The notes under the pieces are model-generated. The model was not told the DNA's origin and searched no databases. It worked only from the letters and a program-made list of their open reading frames with translations. DNA of 41,446 nt from Bacillota bacterium (GTDB lineage Bacteria; Bacillota; Sulfobacillia; Sulfobacillales; Sulfobacillaceae), in NCBI GenBank assembly GCA_021820965.1, contig JAKACZ010000041.1, forward strand, positions 1 to 41,446. The letters run 5' to 3'. A program made the position numbers and the translations under genes. Position 1 is the first letter of the stretch, and each line of letters begins with the position of its first letter. Below are positions 8,123-15,791 of the stretch, piece by piece.

Positions 8123-9058
8123 ATGGCGGGTCGCGGCAATCGGGGCGGGCGCGCCGCCCGTCCCGCCGTCTTCGCGGGGCGTCCATCGCCAAGCACTCAA
8201 GCGGTTTTGCTTTACGGCTTCTTAGTCGTGGTATGGGGTGTGGTGTGGCCGCTTTCCAAAATTGCCCTCGCCTCCTGTCCCCCAGTCCTGTTCGCGGGTC
8301 TTCGCGTCATCATCAGTGGGCTGGTACTGTTGCCTTGGGCGGTGCGAGGCTTGACCCAGGAATCGTTGAGCGTGAATCTGGTGTTGTCCCTCCTCAACGT
8401 GGCCTTATTTTACGGCCTGCAGAATCTGGCACTTCAGCACGATCCGGCCGGATTGGTGTCGGTCTTAGTGTATGTGCAACCAGTCATAACGGCCTTATTA
8501 GCCCGCGTGTGGTTGAGGGAATGGTTAACGCCGGTCAAGCTGGCCGGTGTTATCCTCGGATTTTTGGGTGTGGCGTTCATCAGCGTCGGGCAGATCAATC
8601 TGCCGCACGCCAGCGGCCTGGCGGCAGGCATTGGGCTGGCGGCCGGATTTTCTTGGGCACTGGGCACGGTTGTATACAAAAAGTTTCGGGTTCATCCGCA
8701 TCCCGCACAGGACATTGGCATTCAGTTTACTGTCGGTGGTGTCCTCTTAATCGGATTTGGCACCGCCATCGAGCACTGGACCGCGATCCACTGGTCCGCA
8801 ATATTTGTGGCGGATTTATTGTTCGTGGGATTAGTGGGCACAGCCTGGGCTTGGGTTGTCTGGTCGCGGATGGTTCAGGCGGGCGAGGCTTCCCGGGTTG
8901 CGGCGTGGACCTTTTTAGTGCCGGTCCTGGCGACCGTTCTTTCAGTGTGGTGGCTTGGTGAGCCGCTCACCCGGGGACTGGCGGTTGGTGGAGTGAGTGT
9001 CATGCTCGGGTTATATTTAGTTAACGGAGTTAATTATAGGCGTGGCGCCGTGCGGTGA
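8123..9058 (+). CDS. EamA/DMT-superfamily permease
   Basis: 311 aa, about ten hydrophobic helices in two EamA repeats (roughly 25-150 and 165-300). Typical wording includes VVWGVVWPLSKIAL, ALQHDPAGLVSVLVYVQPV and RVAAWTFLVPVLATVLSVWWLGEPLT. Such RhaT/YdcZ-like proteins export amino acids or other metabolites. The ATG directly follows the TAA of the previous gene with no clear ribosome site, so translation is probably coupled. A basic, Gly/Arg-rich N-terminus (about 20 residues) precedes the first helix, so a slightly later start is possible. Its end overlaps the upstream zone of the ligase gene. Confidence 0.8.
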   Translation: MAGRGNRGGRAARPAVFAGRPSPSTQAVLLYGFLVVVWGVVWPLSKIALASCPPVLFAGLRVIISGLVLLPWAVRGLTQESLSVNLVLSLLNVALFYGLQNLALQHDPAGLVSVLVYVQPVITALLARVWLREWLTPVKLAGVILGFLGVAFISVGQINLPHASGLAAGIGLAAGFSWALGTVVYKKFRVHPHPAQDIGIQFTVGGVLLIGFGTAIEHWTAIHWSAIFVADLLFVGLVGTAWAWVVWSRMVQAGEASRVAAWTFLVPVLATVLSVWWLGEPLTRGLAVGGVSVMLGLYLVNGVNYRRGAVR

Positions 9059-9072
9059 GGAAAGGAGAGCGC

Positions 9073-10668
9073 ATGTTGAGCATGAAGAGCATGAGCCAGG
9101 CATTACTGGAGGCGGAGGCAAAAGGGCCTAACCGTCCGGCCCTCTTCTATTTCGACACGGTTATCAGTTACGGGTCGCTGGTCGATCAGGTCTGCCGAAT
9201 GGCTTGGGGCCTTCGGGCCTTGGGCGTGAAGCCTCATGACCGGGTCGCGGTGATGCTGCAGAACATGCCGGCCTCGGTGGTGACCCATTTTGCCGTCTGG
9301 GCCTTAGGCGCGGCAGTCGTGCCGGTTAACATTATGCTGACCCGGGGAGAAATCAGGGCTGAACTGGACGATGCCAGGGCATCCGTCATCGTGGGACTGG
9401 CCGCGGTTGCGGACCGCCTGGCGGGGTTGGATCGCGAACTGGACTATTTACGGCATATTGTCGTCGTGGACGACCACCAAGACTTTAGTGGGCACGCGCC
9501 CGAGTGGCTCCCACAAGTCGGGCCTAGCGGCATTGAAGTAGAGAACTACCGCGCACTTGTGAGTGGACCAGCGCTCACGCCGGGCGACTGGCACGGAGCC
9601 GATGCCAGTGACATGGCCCTTTTAACGTACACATCGGGCACCACCGGCGTTCCGAAAGGCGCCATCAATACTCACGGACACATCTTGCATAACGTGTCGA
9701 TTTACCGGAGCATGGCGTCGTTGAACCCGGAAGAAACCATCAATATTGCGTTTGCGCCCTTGTTCCACATTACCGGTTCGGTGGCCGGACTGGGCGCCGC
9801 AGTGGGACTGGCCACGCCATTGGTGCTCTTGTACCGTTTTGACCCGCGGATTGCGGCCGAAGCCATTCAGCGGCGTCGGGCGACATTTACGGTCGGGGCC
9901 ATTACCACATATTTGGGTATCTTAGCGCTCTCAGACTTAGACAACTACGATCTCTCCAGCCTCACGCATGCATACAGCGGCGGAGCGCCGGTTCCGGAAG
10001 CAACAATTAAAGCATTTCAAAGGCGTACCGGGCTTTATATATACAATGTCTACGGTTTGACTGAAAGCACCAACGGTCTCATCATGGTACCATGGGGCGA
10101 GCGCGCTCCGGTCGATCCCGAATCGGGCGCGGTGTCCATTGGCCGTACTGGGGATGGCATCGCCGCCAGCATTCGCGATATGGACGATCCCCATCAGGAG
10201 GCGCCGCCCGACACACTGGGCGAGCTGTGTTTAAAGGGCTCCTCCATTATTGAGGCATATTGGCAGCGACCGGACGCGAACCGCACCAGCTTTGTCGACG
10301 GCTGGTTTCTGACCGGCGATGTCGCCCGCATGACTGCTGACGGATGGATCTATATCGTGGATCGCAAGAAGGATGTCATCATCTCCTCTGGGAACAAGGT
10401 GTGGCCCCGCGATGTCGAGGATGCGCTTTTTCAGCATCCCGGGGTACAAGAGGCGGTGGTGGTGGGGTTGCCCGACGCCTATCGAGGCGAAGCGGTCACT
10501 GCCTTTGTCGTTAAAAGTGCCGCTGGGGCCGCGCTTGAAACTGAAGAGCTTGAGGCGTTTCTTCGGCAACAGCTGGCCGCGTATAAGGTGCCGCGAGCTA
10601 TCCACTGGGTCGACTCGATACCGAAAACTGCCACAGGCAAGTTTCTCAGACGCGCGTTTCGCCCATAG
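9073..10668 (+). CDS. AMP-forming acyl-CoA ligase (fatty/organic-acid type)
   Basis: 531 aa, full length for the ANL superfamily. The ATP-binding P-loop LLTYTSGTTGVPKGAINTH (A3) is near residue 185. VYGLTESTNG (A5), the adenylate motif GWFLTGDVARMTADGWIYI (A7), VDRKKDVIISSGNKVWPRDVE (A8, near 435) and the catalytic Lys in PKTATGKFLRR (A10) follow in order. It activates a carboxylic acid to its CoA thioester in the cytoplasm. ATG 9073 is 6 nt after AAAGGAGA. With the adjacent TetR regulator and transporters it suggests uptake and activation of a fatty or aromatic acid; the exact acid is not readable. Confidence 0.9.
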   Translation: MLSMKSMSQALLEAEAKGPNRPALFYFDTVISYGSLVDQVCRMAWGLRALGVKPHDRVAVMLQNMPASVVTHFAVWALGAAVVPVNIMLTRGEIRAELDDARASVIVGLAAVADRLAGLDRELDYLRHIVVVDDHQDFSGHAPEWLPQVGPSGIEVENYRALVSGPALTPGDWHGADASDMALLTYTSGTTGVPKGAINTHGHILHNVSIYRSMASLNPEETINIAFAPLFHITGSVAGLGAAVGLATPLVLLYRFDPRIAAEAIQRRRATFTVGAITTYLGILALSDLDNYDLSSLTHAYSGGAPVPEATIKAFQRRTGLYIYNVYGLTESTNGLIMVPWGERAPVDPESGAVSIGRTGDGIAASIRDMDDPHQEAPPDTLGELCLKGSSIIEAYWQRPDANRTSFVDGWFLTGDVARMTADGWIYIVDRKKDVIISSGNKVWPRDVEDALFQHPGVQEAVVVGLPDAYRGEAVTAFVVKSAAGAALETEELEAFLRQQLAAYKVPRAIHWVDSIPKTATGKFLRRAFRP

Positions 10669-10702
10669 CTTGAGACACGCAGCCGGAAGGGAGTTTTGCG
10701 TA

Positions 10703-11299
10703 TTGGATGTGCCCGAAATGTTGATTCGCGCCGCTGCCCGCCTCTTTGCCCGCCAGGGCTATGACGCGACTTCGGTAAGCGATATTGTGCAGGCGGCTGA
10801 CGTGACCAAAGGGGCAATGTATTACTATTTCTCCGCCAAAGAGGATCTGCTGTTCGCCATCCACCAGCGTTTTATTGAAGCGGAGATGCGCCAAGCGCAA
10901 GAAATTCTGCGGGGCACGTCCGAGCCCAAGGACCGGTTGTCTCGCCTGATCGTCGCTTTGGTCGAGTCCATTGCCGAATATCATGATGAAGTGACGGTAT
11001 TTTTCCGGGAAATGCATCGGCTACCAGGACCGCAGTTTGAAGAAGTCCGCAAAGTTCGCGACGCATACCAAAAAGTTTTCGAGGATACCATTATCTGGGG
11101 GCAAAGGGAGGGAATCTTCCGCTCGGACATTGAGCCGCGTATTATGACGCTTGCGCTTTTTGGTCAGTGCAACTGGACTTATACCTGGATGCGGTCCAAG
11201 GGGAGCTTGTCGGCTCACGAAATCGGTAAGCGCCTGGCGAAGGTGTACCTGACCGGAGCGCTTACGATCCGGACGCCCGCATCGAAAATCGGGTCATAA
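10703..11299 (+). CDS. TetR-family regulator
   Basis: 198 aa. The N-terminal TetR helix-turn-helix reads MLIRAAARLFARQGYDATSV, then IVQAADVTKGAMYYYFSAKEDLL, the classical recognition helix and YYYF end. The rest is a helical ligand domain of the type seen in FadR/AcrR-like regulators of fatty-acid genes. TTG 10703 follows AAGGGAG by 9 nt and gives the right N-terminus; reading upstream in frame enters the ligase gene and is spurious. Directly downstream of the acyl-CoA ligase, it probably represses that gene set until an acyl-CoA accumulates. The 3' end overlaps the convergent MFS gene by 38 bp. Confidence 0.87.
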   Translation: MDVPEMLIRAAARLFARQGYDATSVSDIVQAADVTKGAMYYYFSAKEDLLFAIHQRFIEAEMRQAQEILRGTSEPKDRLSRLIVALVESIAEYHDEVTVFFREMHRLPGPQFEEVRKVRDAYQKVFEDTIIWGQREGIFRSDIEPRIMTLALFGQCNWTYTWMRSKGSLSAHEIGKRLAKVYLTGALTIRTPASKIGS

Positions 11300-12542
11300 G
11301 GTAGCCCGGAGGGGTTAAGAACAAGAGCGCGCCCGCCATGCGCCAGACGGCGGACAGCACCATTGTCGCGGCCATACCCATTATGTGCAAAAGATAGATT
11401 CCCAGTTCGGGGGCCAAGAACGCCACACATCCCAGCACCAGGTTATATAGTGCGATCGCTCCGGATCGCTCGTGCCCGGGTGCCGCATGCAAGAGTTCGG
11501 TAAACAACAGTAGCGTTATTCCGGACAGGAAGAGTCCACTGAATAGGTTGACCGCGGTTAGGTAGAAGAGGTTTGGACTGAGCACGGTGAGAAGCGGCAC
11601 CAGTCCCACTCCTAAACCGGACCATCCCATGGTGGCGAGGCCGCCCCGCCGTCGTGCCAACTCGCCCCACCAACGAAAGGTCACGATTTCCGTCGCTTGC
11701 GCCGCCATGGTGAAAAGTCCAATCCACAGCCCGGTGGCATGAGCGGTCCTTATTTGATAGATACTGAAGAGCGGCCAGCTCAATTGCCAGCCAAAGTTAA
11801 AAAAGGCGGCCAAGATGACATACCGGCGAAAACGCCGAACCTTCAACAAGTCAGACCAGGTGCTCCACCTAAGAGGTCGCGGGCGTTCGCCTCGCGATGG
11901 CTCGCGGTGCCGAATCAAGAACAGCACTTCCAGGCTGCCCAAAAGCGAGGCCACAACAAAGAGAAGCTGGTACGGTCCGGGGCGCTGAGGATCGAAAAGC
12001 TGTAGCACCACGCCGGTCAATATAGTTCCGCCCAGGCCCACGATGGTGATGAGGGCATTGCGACGACCGAAAAAGTTCTCCCGAAGCGCCGAAGGCACTA
12101 ACTTGGCCATTAGTGCCTGCCAACTTAACGTGCCCAAGGTTTGCGGCACGTTTCCGGCCGCGTTGACGGCAACAACCAACGCCGGCGCATTTGTTCCGCC
12201 AAACAACGGCACGGCTGCCAGCAGCAGGTACGATAGGCGAGCCGCCAAAAAGCTGATGGCACTAAAGGTTCGGTATCGGGCCAGGCGGGGCACCAAAACC
12301 GCCCCAATCAGCGACCCTATCAGTCCCGCGAGTGCGGGCAGGGCGTTAAGCCACCCAATCAGCTGGTTGGATGCGTGTAGGGCGTCAATCATGTATAGCG
12401 GGACAAACGTGCTGACAATGCCCAGGGCGGTAGTTCCAAACGCACCATTATAGATAGAGTTCCGCACGTTTTGTCGGAGGCCGGGAAAGCGTTCAGGCGT
12501 GCTCGGGATGGAAGTCACTTCTTTCGACACAACTCTCATCAT
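11262..12542 (-). CDS. MFS transporter, unknown substrate
   Basis: About 426 aa and 12 hydrophobic segments. It has FVPLYMIDALHASNQLIGWLNALPALAGLIGS early, LSWQALMAKLVPSALRENFFGRRNAL after TM4 and HREPSRGERP in the central loop. The class resembles DHA/uncharacterised MFS exporters found in Firmicutes. The start is chosen at ATG 12542 (or 12539) after a GGACGAG-like site; an upstream in-frame start at 12626 adds a hydrophilic stretch untypical of the family. It converges on the TetR gene, with 38 bp of overlap, so the two transcripts can interfere. Confidence 0.75.
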   Translation of the reverse strand: MMRVVSKEVTSIPSTPERFPGLRQNVRNSIYNGAFGTTALGIVSTFVPLYMIDALHASNQLIGWLNALPALAGLIGSLIGAVLVPRLARYRTFSAISFLAARLSYLLLAAVPLFGGTNAPALVVAVNAAGNVPQTLGTLSWQALMAKLVPSALRENFFGRRNALITIVGLGGTILTGVVLQLFDPQRPGPYQLLFVVASLLGSLEVLFLIRHREPSRGERPRPLRWSTWSDLLKVRRFRRYVILAAFFNFGWQLSWPLFSIYQIRTAHATGLWIGLFTMAAQATEIVTFRWWGELARRRGGLATMGWSGLGVGLVPLLTVLSPNLFYLTAVNLFSGLFLSGITLLLFTELLHAAPGHERSGAIALYNLVLGCVAFLAPELGIYLLHIMGMAATMVLSAVWRMAGALLFLTPPGYLMTRFSMRASGS

Positions 12543-13146
12543 TATGCGCTCGTCCTGTGCGGCTTGGCTATATACCCGGTCAAAAAGAAGTGCGCGCCGG
12601 CCGACGCCATGGATGTAAAGAGCCATGGCAGATGATGCGGCACGCCACTTTAGGTTCCCTCACGCGCTGCTAAACCAATCGCGGTAGTGACACACGATGG
12701 CTTCATGGGGTACTCGGTGGCGACCAGGCCAAATGGGTGGGCGGCTTTTAGTGCCCTTTCAATAGTAACCACACCTGCTGGGCAAGTGGCGGCACCAAGT
12801 TTCGTGCTGCGGCTTCCGTCAGTAATTCTACTGGGCTTTCGGGGCGCGAGGAGATGCAGCAAGATATCAGCCGGTGTTGAGTGTCCGAGAGCGCTCGCAA
12901 TGCCTGGATACAGTTCTGCCGTGTTTACGGGGACCAACTCGCAGTGATCTAACGCATTTCTGCTGGGATGCGCTGAGACTACTCGTGGCACGCACCTATC
13001 GGTCGAGCGGCCGTAACCTGACGATCACGTTACCCACGGCCGCTGGCAGGGGCTATCCGTTATCCGATATCAGCTATTGTTTCAGTAACCTTTGAGCAAA
13101 CTTAGCGTTTAAGCTACAACCAAGTTTGAAAGAAGGCATATTAATT
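12543..13146. other. intergenic stretch, no confident gene
   Basis: About 600 bp between the minus-strand MFS gene and the lipoprotein. The only long frame is on the minus strand at 12991-12650 (113 codons). It has wording such as CPAGVVTIERALKAAHPFGL, but no ribosome site and no family I can name. It may be a gene remnant. The last ~60 bp before 13147 are AT-richer and probably hold the lipoprotein promoter, though I see no clear -35/-10 pair. Confidence 0.4.
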
Positions 13147-14316
13147 TTGCAAACCCTTCGACTCGCCAGTGCCGTGAGTTCGTGCCTGCTAACAGGTGTA
13201 ATGTTGGCCGGATGTGGTTCATCCAAACCGGCTACTCAGTCGCATCATCGCAGTCATGGAAATCCAACGTCCACGACAGCCAGTCAGCCCGTTGGATCTT
13301 TGACGGTAGCCTCCGATATTCAATCCTTTCAGATGCTGAACCCTCAATCAGGATGGTTGTTAACTCAACATACGCTCTATCATCTCACACATGGCGGACG
13401 GGACACGACTAAAGTGCAAGCGAGTGCAAACGAGCCGCTAGCAGCCACGTGGTCTAATGGGCATGTTTACACCGCCGCAGTATTAGGTCAGAACCATGAT
13501 GAAATTAAGATTCAATCCTCCATAAACGGGGGGAAGTCATGGTCATCTCTGGCCACGATTCATTCGCCCTATCCGCCGATGCAGATCATCATGCACCCCA
13601 ACGGCTTGGGGTGGCTCGAAACCACTCCCGGCGCCGCAGGTGCCGAGATGCCTGCCCAATTATGGACAACGTCCAATGACGGCCGTCATTGGACGTTAGT
13701 GGCTCAATTCCCTATCCCAGAAGATATCGTTAACGGCCAGCCTCAAGTCCTGATAAACGGCGGACAGTTCCAATTTCTATCGAGCAACCAAGGTTGGCTC
13801 ATTCCCTTCCCAACTCCGGCTGCGGATCAGACTTTTCTATATCACACAACAACCGGCGGCCACACATGGCTTCCTGTAGACATGCCATGGCCGGCCGGTC
13901 GGACATCAATCAATGTGCTCGACATTTCGGCATTGGCCACCAATGCGAGTGGGAATGGCCTTGTCATGGTTCAGTGGGGATCTAAAACAAATACGTGGCA
14001 AGCGGCGTCAATGGTTAATAATCACATTCAGGATTGGGGAACCCCGATGACCGGCGGTCCTAACCCAGTCTTCGCGACCACCACCAGCCCCACGACAATT
14101 TGGATGGCTAATAATCATACATTGTGGTCTATTACCGCCAACGCCACGTCCAACAAGCCCATCAGCAAACATGTAACCACCCATTTGCCGTTCACATCGC
14201 CCATCGCTCTGCAGATGTCTCTTCGCAAGGGATGGGCCCTATCGCTCAATAACGCCAATCACCCGGTGCTGTGGACGACCACCGATGGTAGTGTGCACTG
14301 GCACCGGGTGACATGA
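13147..14316 (+). CDS. secreted lipoprotein with BNR/YCF48-like beta-propeller repeats
   Basis: 389 aa. The signal peptide ends in a lipobox, LTGVMLAGC, at about residues 17-26; the Cys should be lipidated and the protein anchored outside the membrane. A Ser/Thr/His-rich linker follows. Then come recurring WxxxDGGxxW-like blades: SINGGKSWSSL, TTSNDGRHWTLV, HTTTGGHTWLPV and TTTDGSVHWHRV, interleaved with GWL or GWA strands. This is the pattern of BNR/sialidase-like and YCF48-type propellers. TTG 13147 is 10 nt after AGAAGG and leaves a short, ideal signal peptide; TTG 13126 lies ahead of that site. The function is unknown; ligand binding at the cell surface is an inference. Confidence 0.75.
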   Translation: MQTLRLASAVSSCLLTGVMLAGCGSSKPATQSHHRSHGNPTSTTASQPVGSLTVASDIQSFQMLNPQSGWLLTQHTLYHLTHGGRDTTKVQASANEPLAATWSNGHVYTAAVLGQNHDEIKIQSSINGGKSWSSLATIHSPYPPMQIIMHPNGLGWLETTPGAAGAEMPAQLWTTSNDGRHWTLVAQFPIPEDIVNGQPQVLINGGQFQFLSSNQGWLIPFPTPAADQTFLYHTTTGGHTWLPVDMPWPAGRTSINVLDISALATNASGNGLVMVQWGSKTNTWQAASMVNNHIQDWGTPMTGGPNPVFATTTSPTTIWMANNHTLWSITANATSNKPISKHVTTHLPFTSPIALQMSLRKGWALSLNNANHPVLWTTTDGSVHWHRVT

Positions 14317-14328
14317 CTTAGGGCCTTA

Positions 14329-14592
14329 TCACGACACGACGGGCACCGGACAATAGTTGCTCAATGCCGTCGCAAAATCGAGGTTCGGGTTCCCGTGATC
14401 CAAGTCGATGCGGCTGGAGGAGCCCGAAACCGTGGCGTCTCCGTAATATTGCCACAAAACGGTCGACTGACCTAAGGCAATGCCGCAACTTTTCTCGGTA
14501 TTGCAATCGTTATCCGTATTCCACGGGGGCGTGTCAGACGGATTGCCAGCATAGGGCGATCCGGGCTTTCCCGACGCCCCATTAAATTCGAC
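14329..14592 (-). pseudogene. C-terminal fragment of a secreted hydrolase-like protein
   Basis: An open stretch of 87 codons on the minus strand runs from just after an in-frame TAG (14595-14593) to a TGA (14331-14329), with no start codon or ribosome site. The peptide is clearly protein-like: PPWNTDNDCNTEKSCGIALG, then STVLWQYYGDATVSGSSSRI and DLDHGNPNLDFATALSNYC. The WQY...G...(V/I)DLD pattern resembles the last strands of GH25 or Rv2525c-like (DUF1906) glycoside-hydrolase folds. It ends 13 bp from the convergent lipoprotein gene. I read it as a truncated relic; the family call is tentative. Confidence 0.45.
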
Positions 14593-15302
14593 CTATGCAA
14601 CTCAGCGTGCGAAAGCACGTGACGGTAGGAACCCGTCGGGCAATGGAAACTGAGGTGTGTCGACTGCTGTCTGTCCCCGGATTCCCCGAAGGCTGCGAGG
14701 CACACGGTACGCGTCATCCTTGGTTAGGCGGGCGTGAACCAGCATAGACTGATGGCGGCTGGGCGTGCGAGCGATAGGGTGGTGGACGCATAAGTGCAAC
14801 TCTACGGGACCGCGCACCAATGCGGCGTGAGCAATCACCGTTCCGCCGTATCAACGATAAAACCCCTCTTGCTGTCGTGCCTCGGGGAATCATCTCGGCT
14901 GCGTTATCAAATGCGCCGTAATATGCCAAGCTTTAGCCATGGGGTATCCCCTCCGGTTGGGTCGTGTGGGGATTCCCTCCGGTCAAAAGGCACTCACCGT
15001 CAGGCGAAAGTCTTTCGCATAACCTACCAACTTCCCAGAATTTGCGCTAGCTTAAAATATGTGCTCAGTCTTAGAAAATCTAATATGTTGGCGGTTATCC
15101 CCCGCAATCGTGGAACACGTAAAATGTATCCGGTCGTCAAGACCAGACATTAACAGGATTCGGCGAACGATCATTCCAAGTAACCGGAGGCCTTCGGGCG
15201 ACCGGATAGGGGGCATTGGCTTACCCCTTGTTGAGTAAAGCTCTTTGGAGTTTCTCACAAGAATCCCCTACCTTTAGGCATGAGGAGCATCAATCTCACG
15301 GA
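14593..15302. other. gene-poor stretch with possible IS relics
   Basis: About 700 bp with no frame that has a start, ribosome site and recognisable product on either strand. The final ~140 bp contain GC-rich inverted patches (for example CCGG...CCGG around 15183-15208) and the IS200/IS605-like end listed separately. The composition is patchy, as in eroded mobile DNA. Confidence 0.4.
15262..15297. mobile_element. possible IS200/IS605 right-end relic
   Basis: AATCCCCTACCTTTAGGCAT followed by GAGGAGCATCAATC resembles the common right-end hairpin of IS200/IS605 elements (CCCCTGCC-TTTA-GGCAGGGG type), with the stem decayed. No tnpA or tnpB gene is recognisable upstream. Based on general family appearance only. 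Confidence 0.25.
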
Positions 15303-15728
15303 TCATTCTTGGGCTCCTTCTCGCGGTCCCGGCCACCACGCTTCGTCAAGAATCATGCCGCGCCCGTGGGGGCGAAACCCCAACTGTTCGTAGAACGGCT
15401 CCTTGCCTTCGGCGGAAAAGAGCGCGATGAAAGAAAAGTTGCGGCCCACAAAGGGTTCGACCGCCCGGCGCATAACGGCTCGGCCGACGCCGCGGTGCTG
15501 ATAGTCTGGATCGACAATCACGTCCCAGATGGTCGCATAGTACACACCGTCGGTAATGACCCGCGCCGTAGCAATTAGGCGCTGATCCTCCCATGCATGC
15601 ACGAACAGGTCGGTTTCTTCCAGAGCAAGGCGAATGCTTTCCGGATTACGTCCCTGAGCAAAGGGGATGCGGTCCCAAAGCTTTTTGATATCTACTGTGG
15701 CAACGTGGGTTCCTGTGCGGATTTCGAT
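15303..15728 (-). CDS. GNAT acetyltransferase, probable non-ATG (ATC) start
   Basis: 141 aa GNAT-fold N-acetyltransferase. The acetyl-CoA motif A is TIWDVIVDPDYQHRGVGRAV (Q-x-x-G-x-G), and the closing PFYEQLGFRPHGRGM is typical of small single-domain members. The first in-frame canonical start is GTG 15602, which would delete the N-terminal strand and helix (residues such as IKKLWDRIPFAQGRNPESI). Reading further back, the frame stays open and has AAGGAG exactly 8 nt before an ATC at 15728-15726. No ATG, GTG or TTG lies between. So either ATC initiates or an original ATG has mutated. It is divergent from feoB. The acetyl acceptor is unknown. Confidence 0.65.
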   Translation of the reverse strand: MEIRTGTHVATVDIKKLWDRIPFAQGRNPESIRLALEETDLFVHAWEDQRLIATARVITDGVYYATIWDVIVDPDYQHRGVGRAVMRRAVEPFVGRNFSFIALFSAEGKEPFYEQLGFRPHGRGMILDEAWWPGPREGAQE

Positions 15729-15791
15729 CGCGAACGCTCCTTTGATGGATATATTTGGGATTCCCGCATAGCATGTCCCAGGGGGATTGTC

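Noticed and set aside
12650..12991. 113-codon minus-strand frame
   Set aside because: No ribosome site and no family recognised. It could be a remnant, but support is too thin for a gene.
15597..15791. N-terminal extension of FeoB
   Set aside because: The in-frame reading is antisense to the GNAT N-terminus and lacks FeoB character. The G1 motif begins right after ATG 15792.
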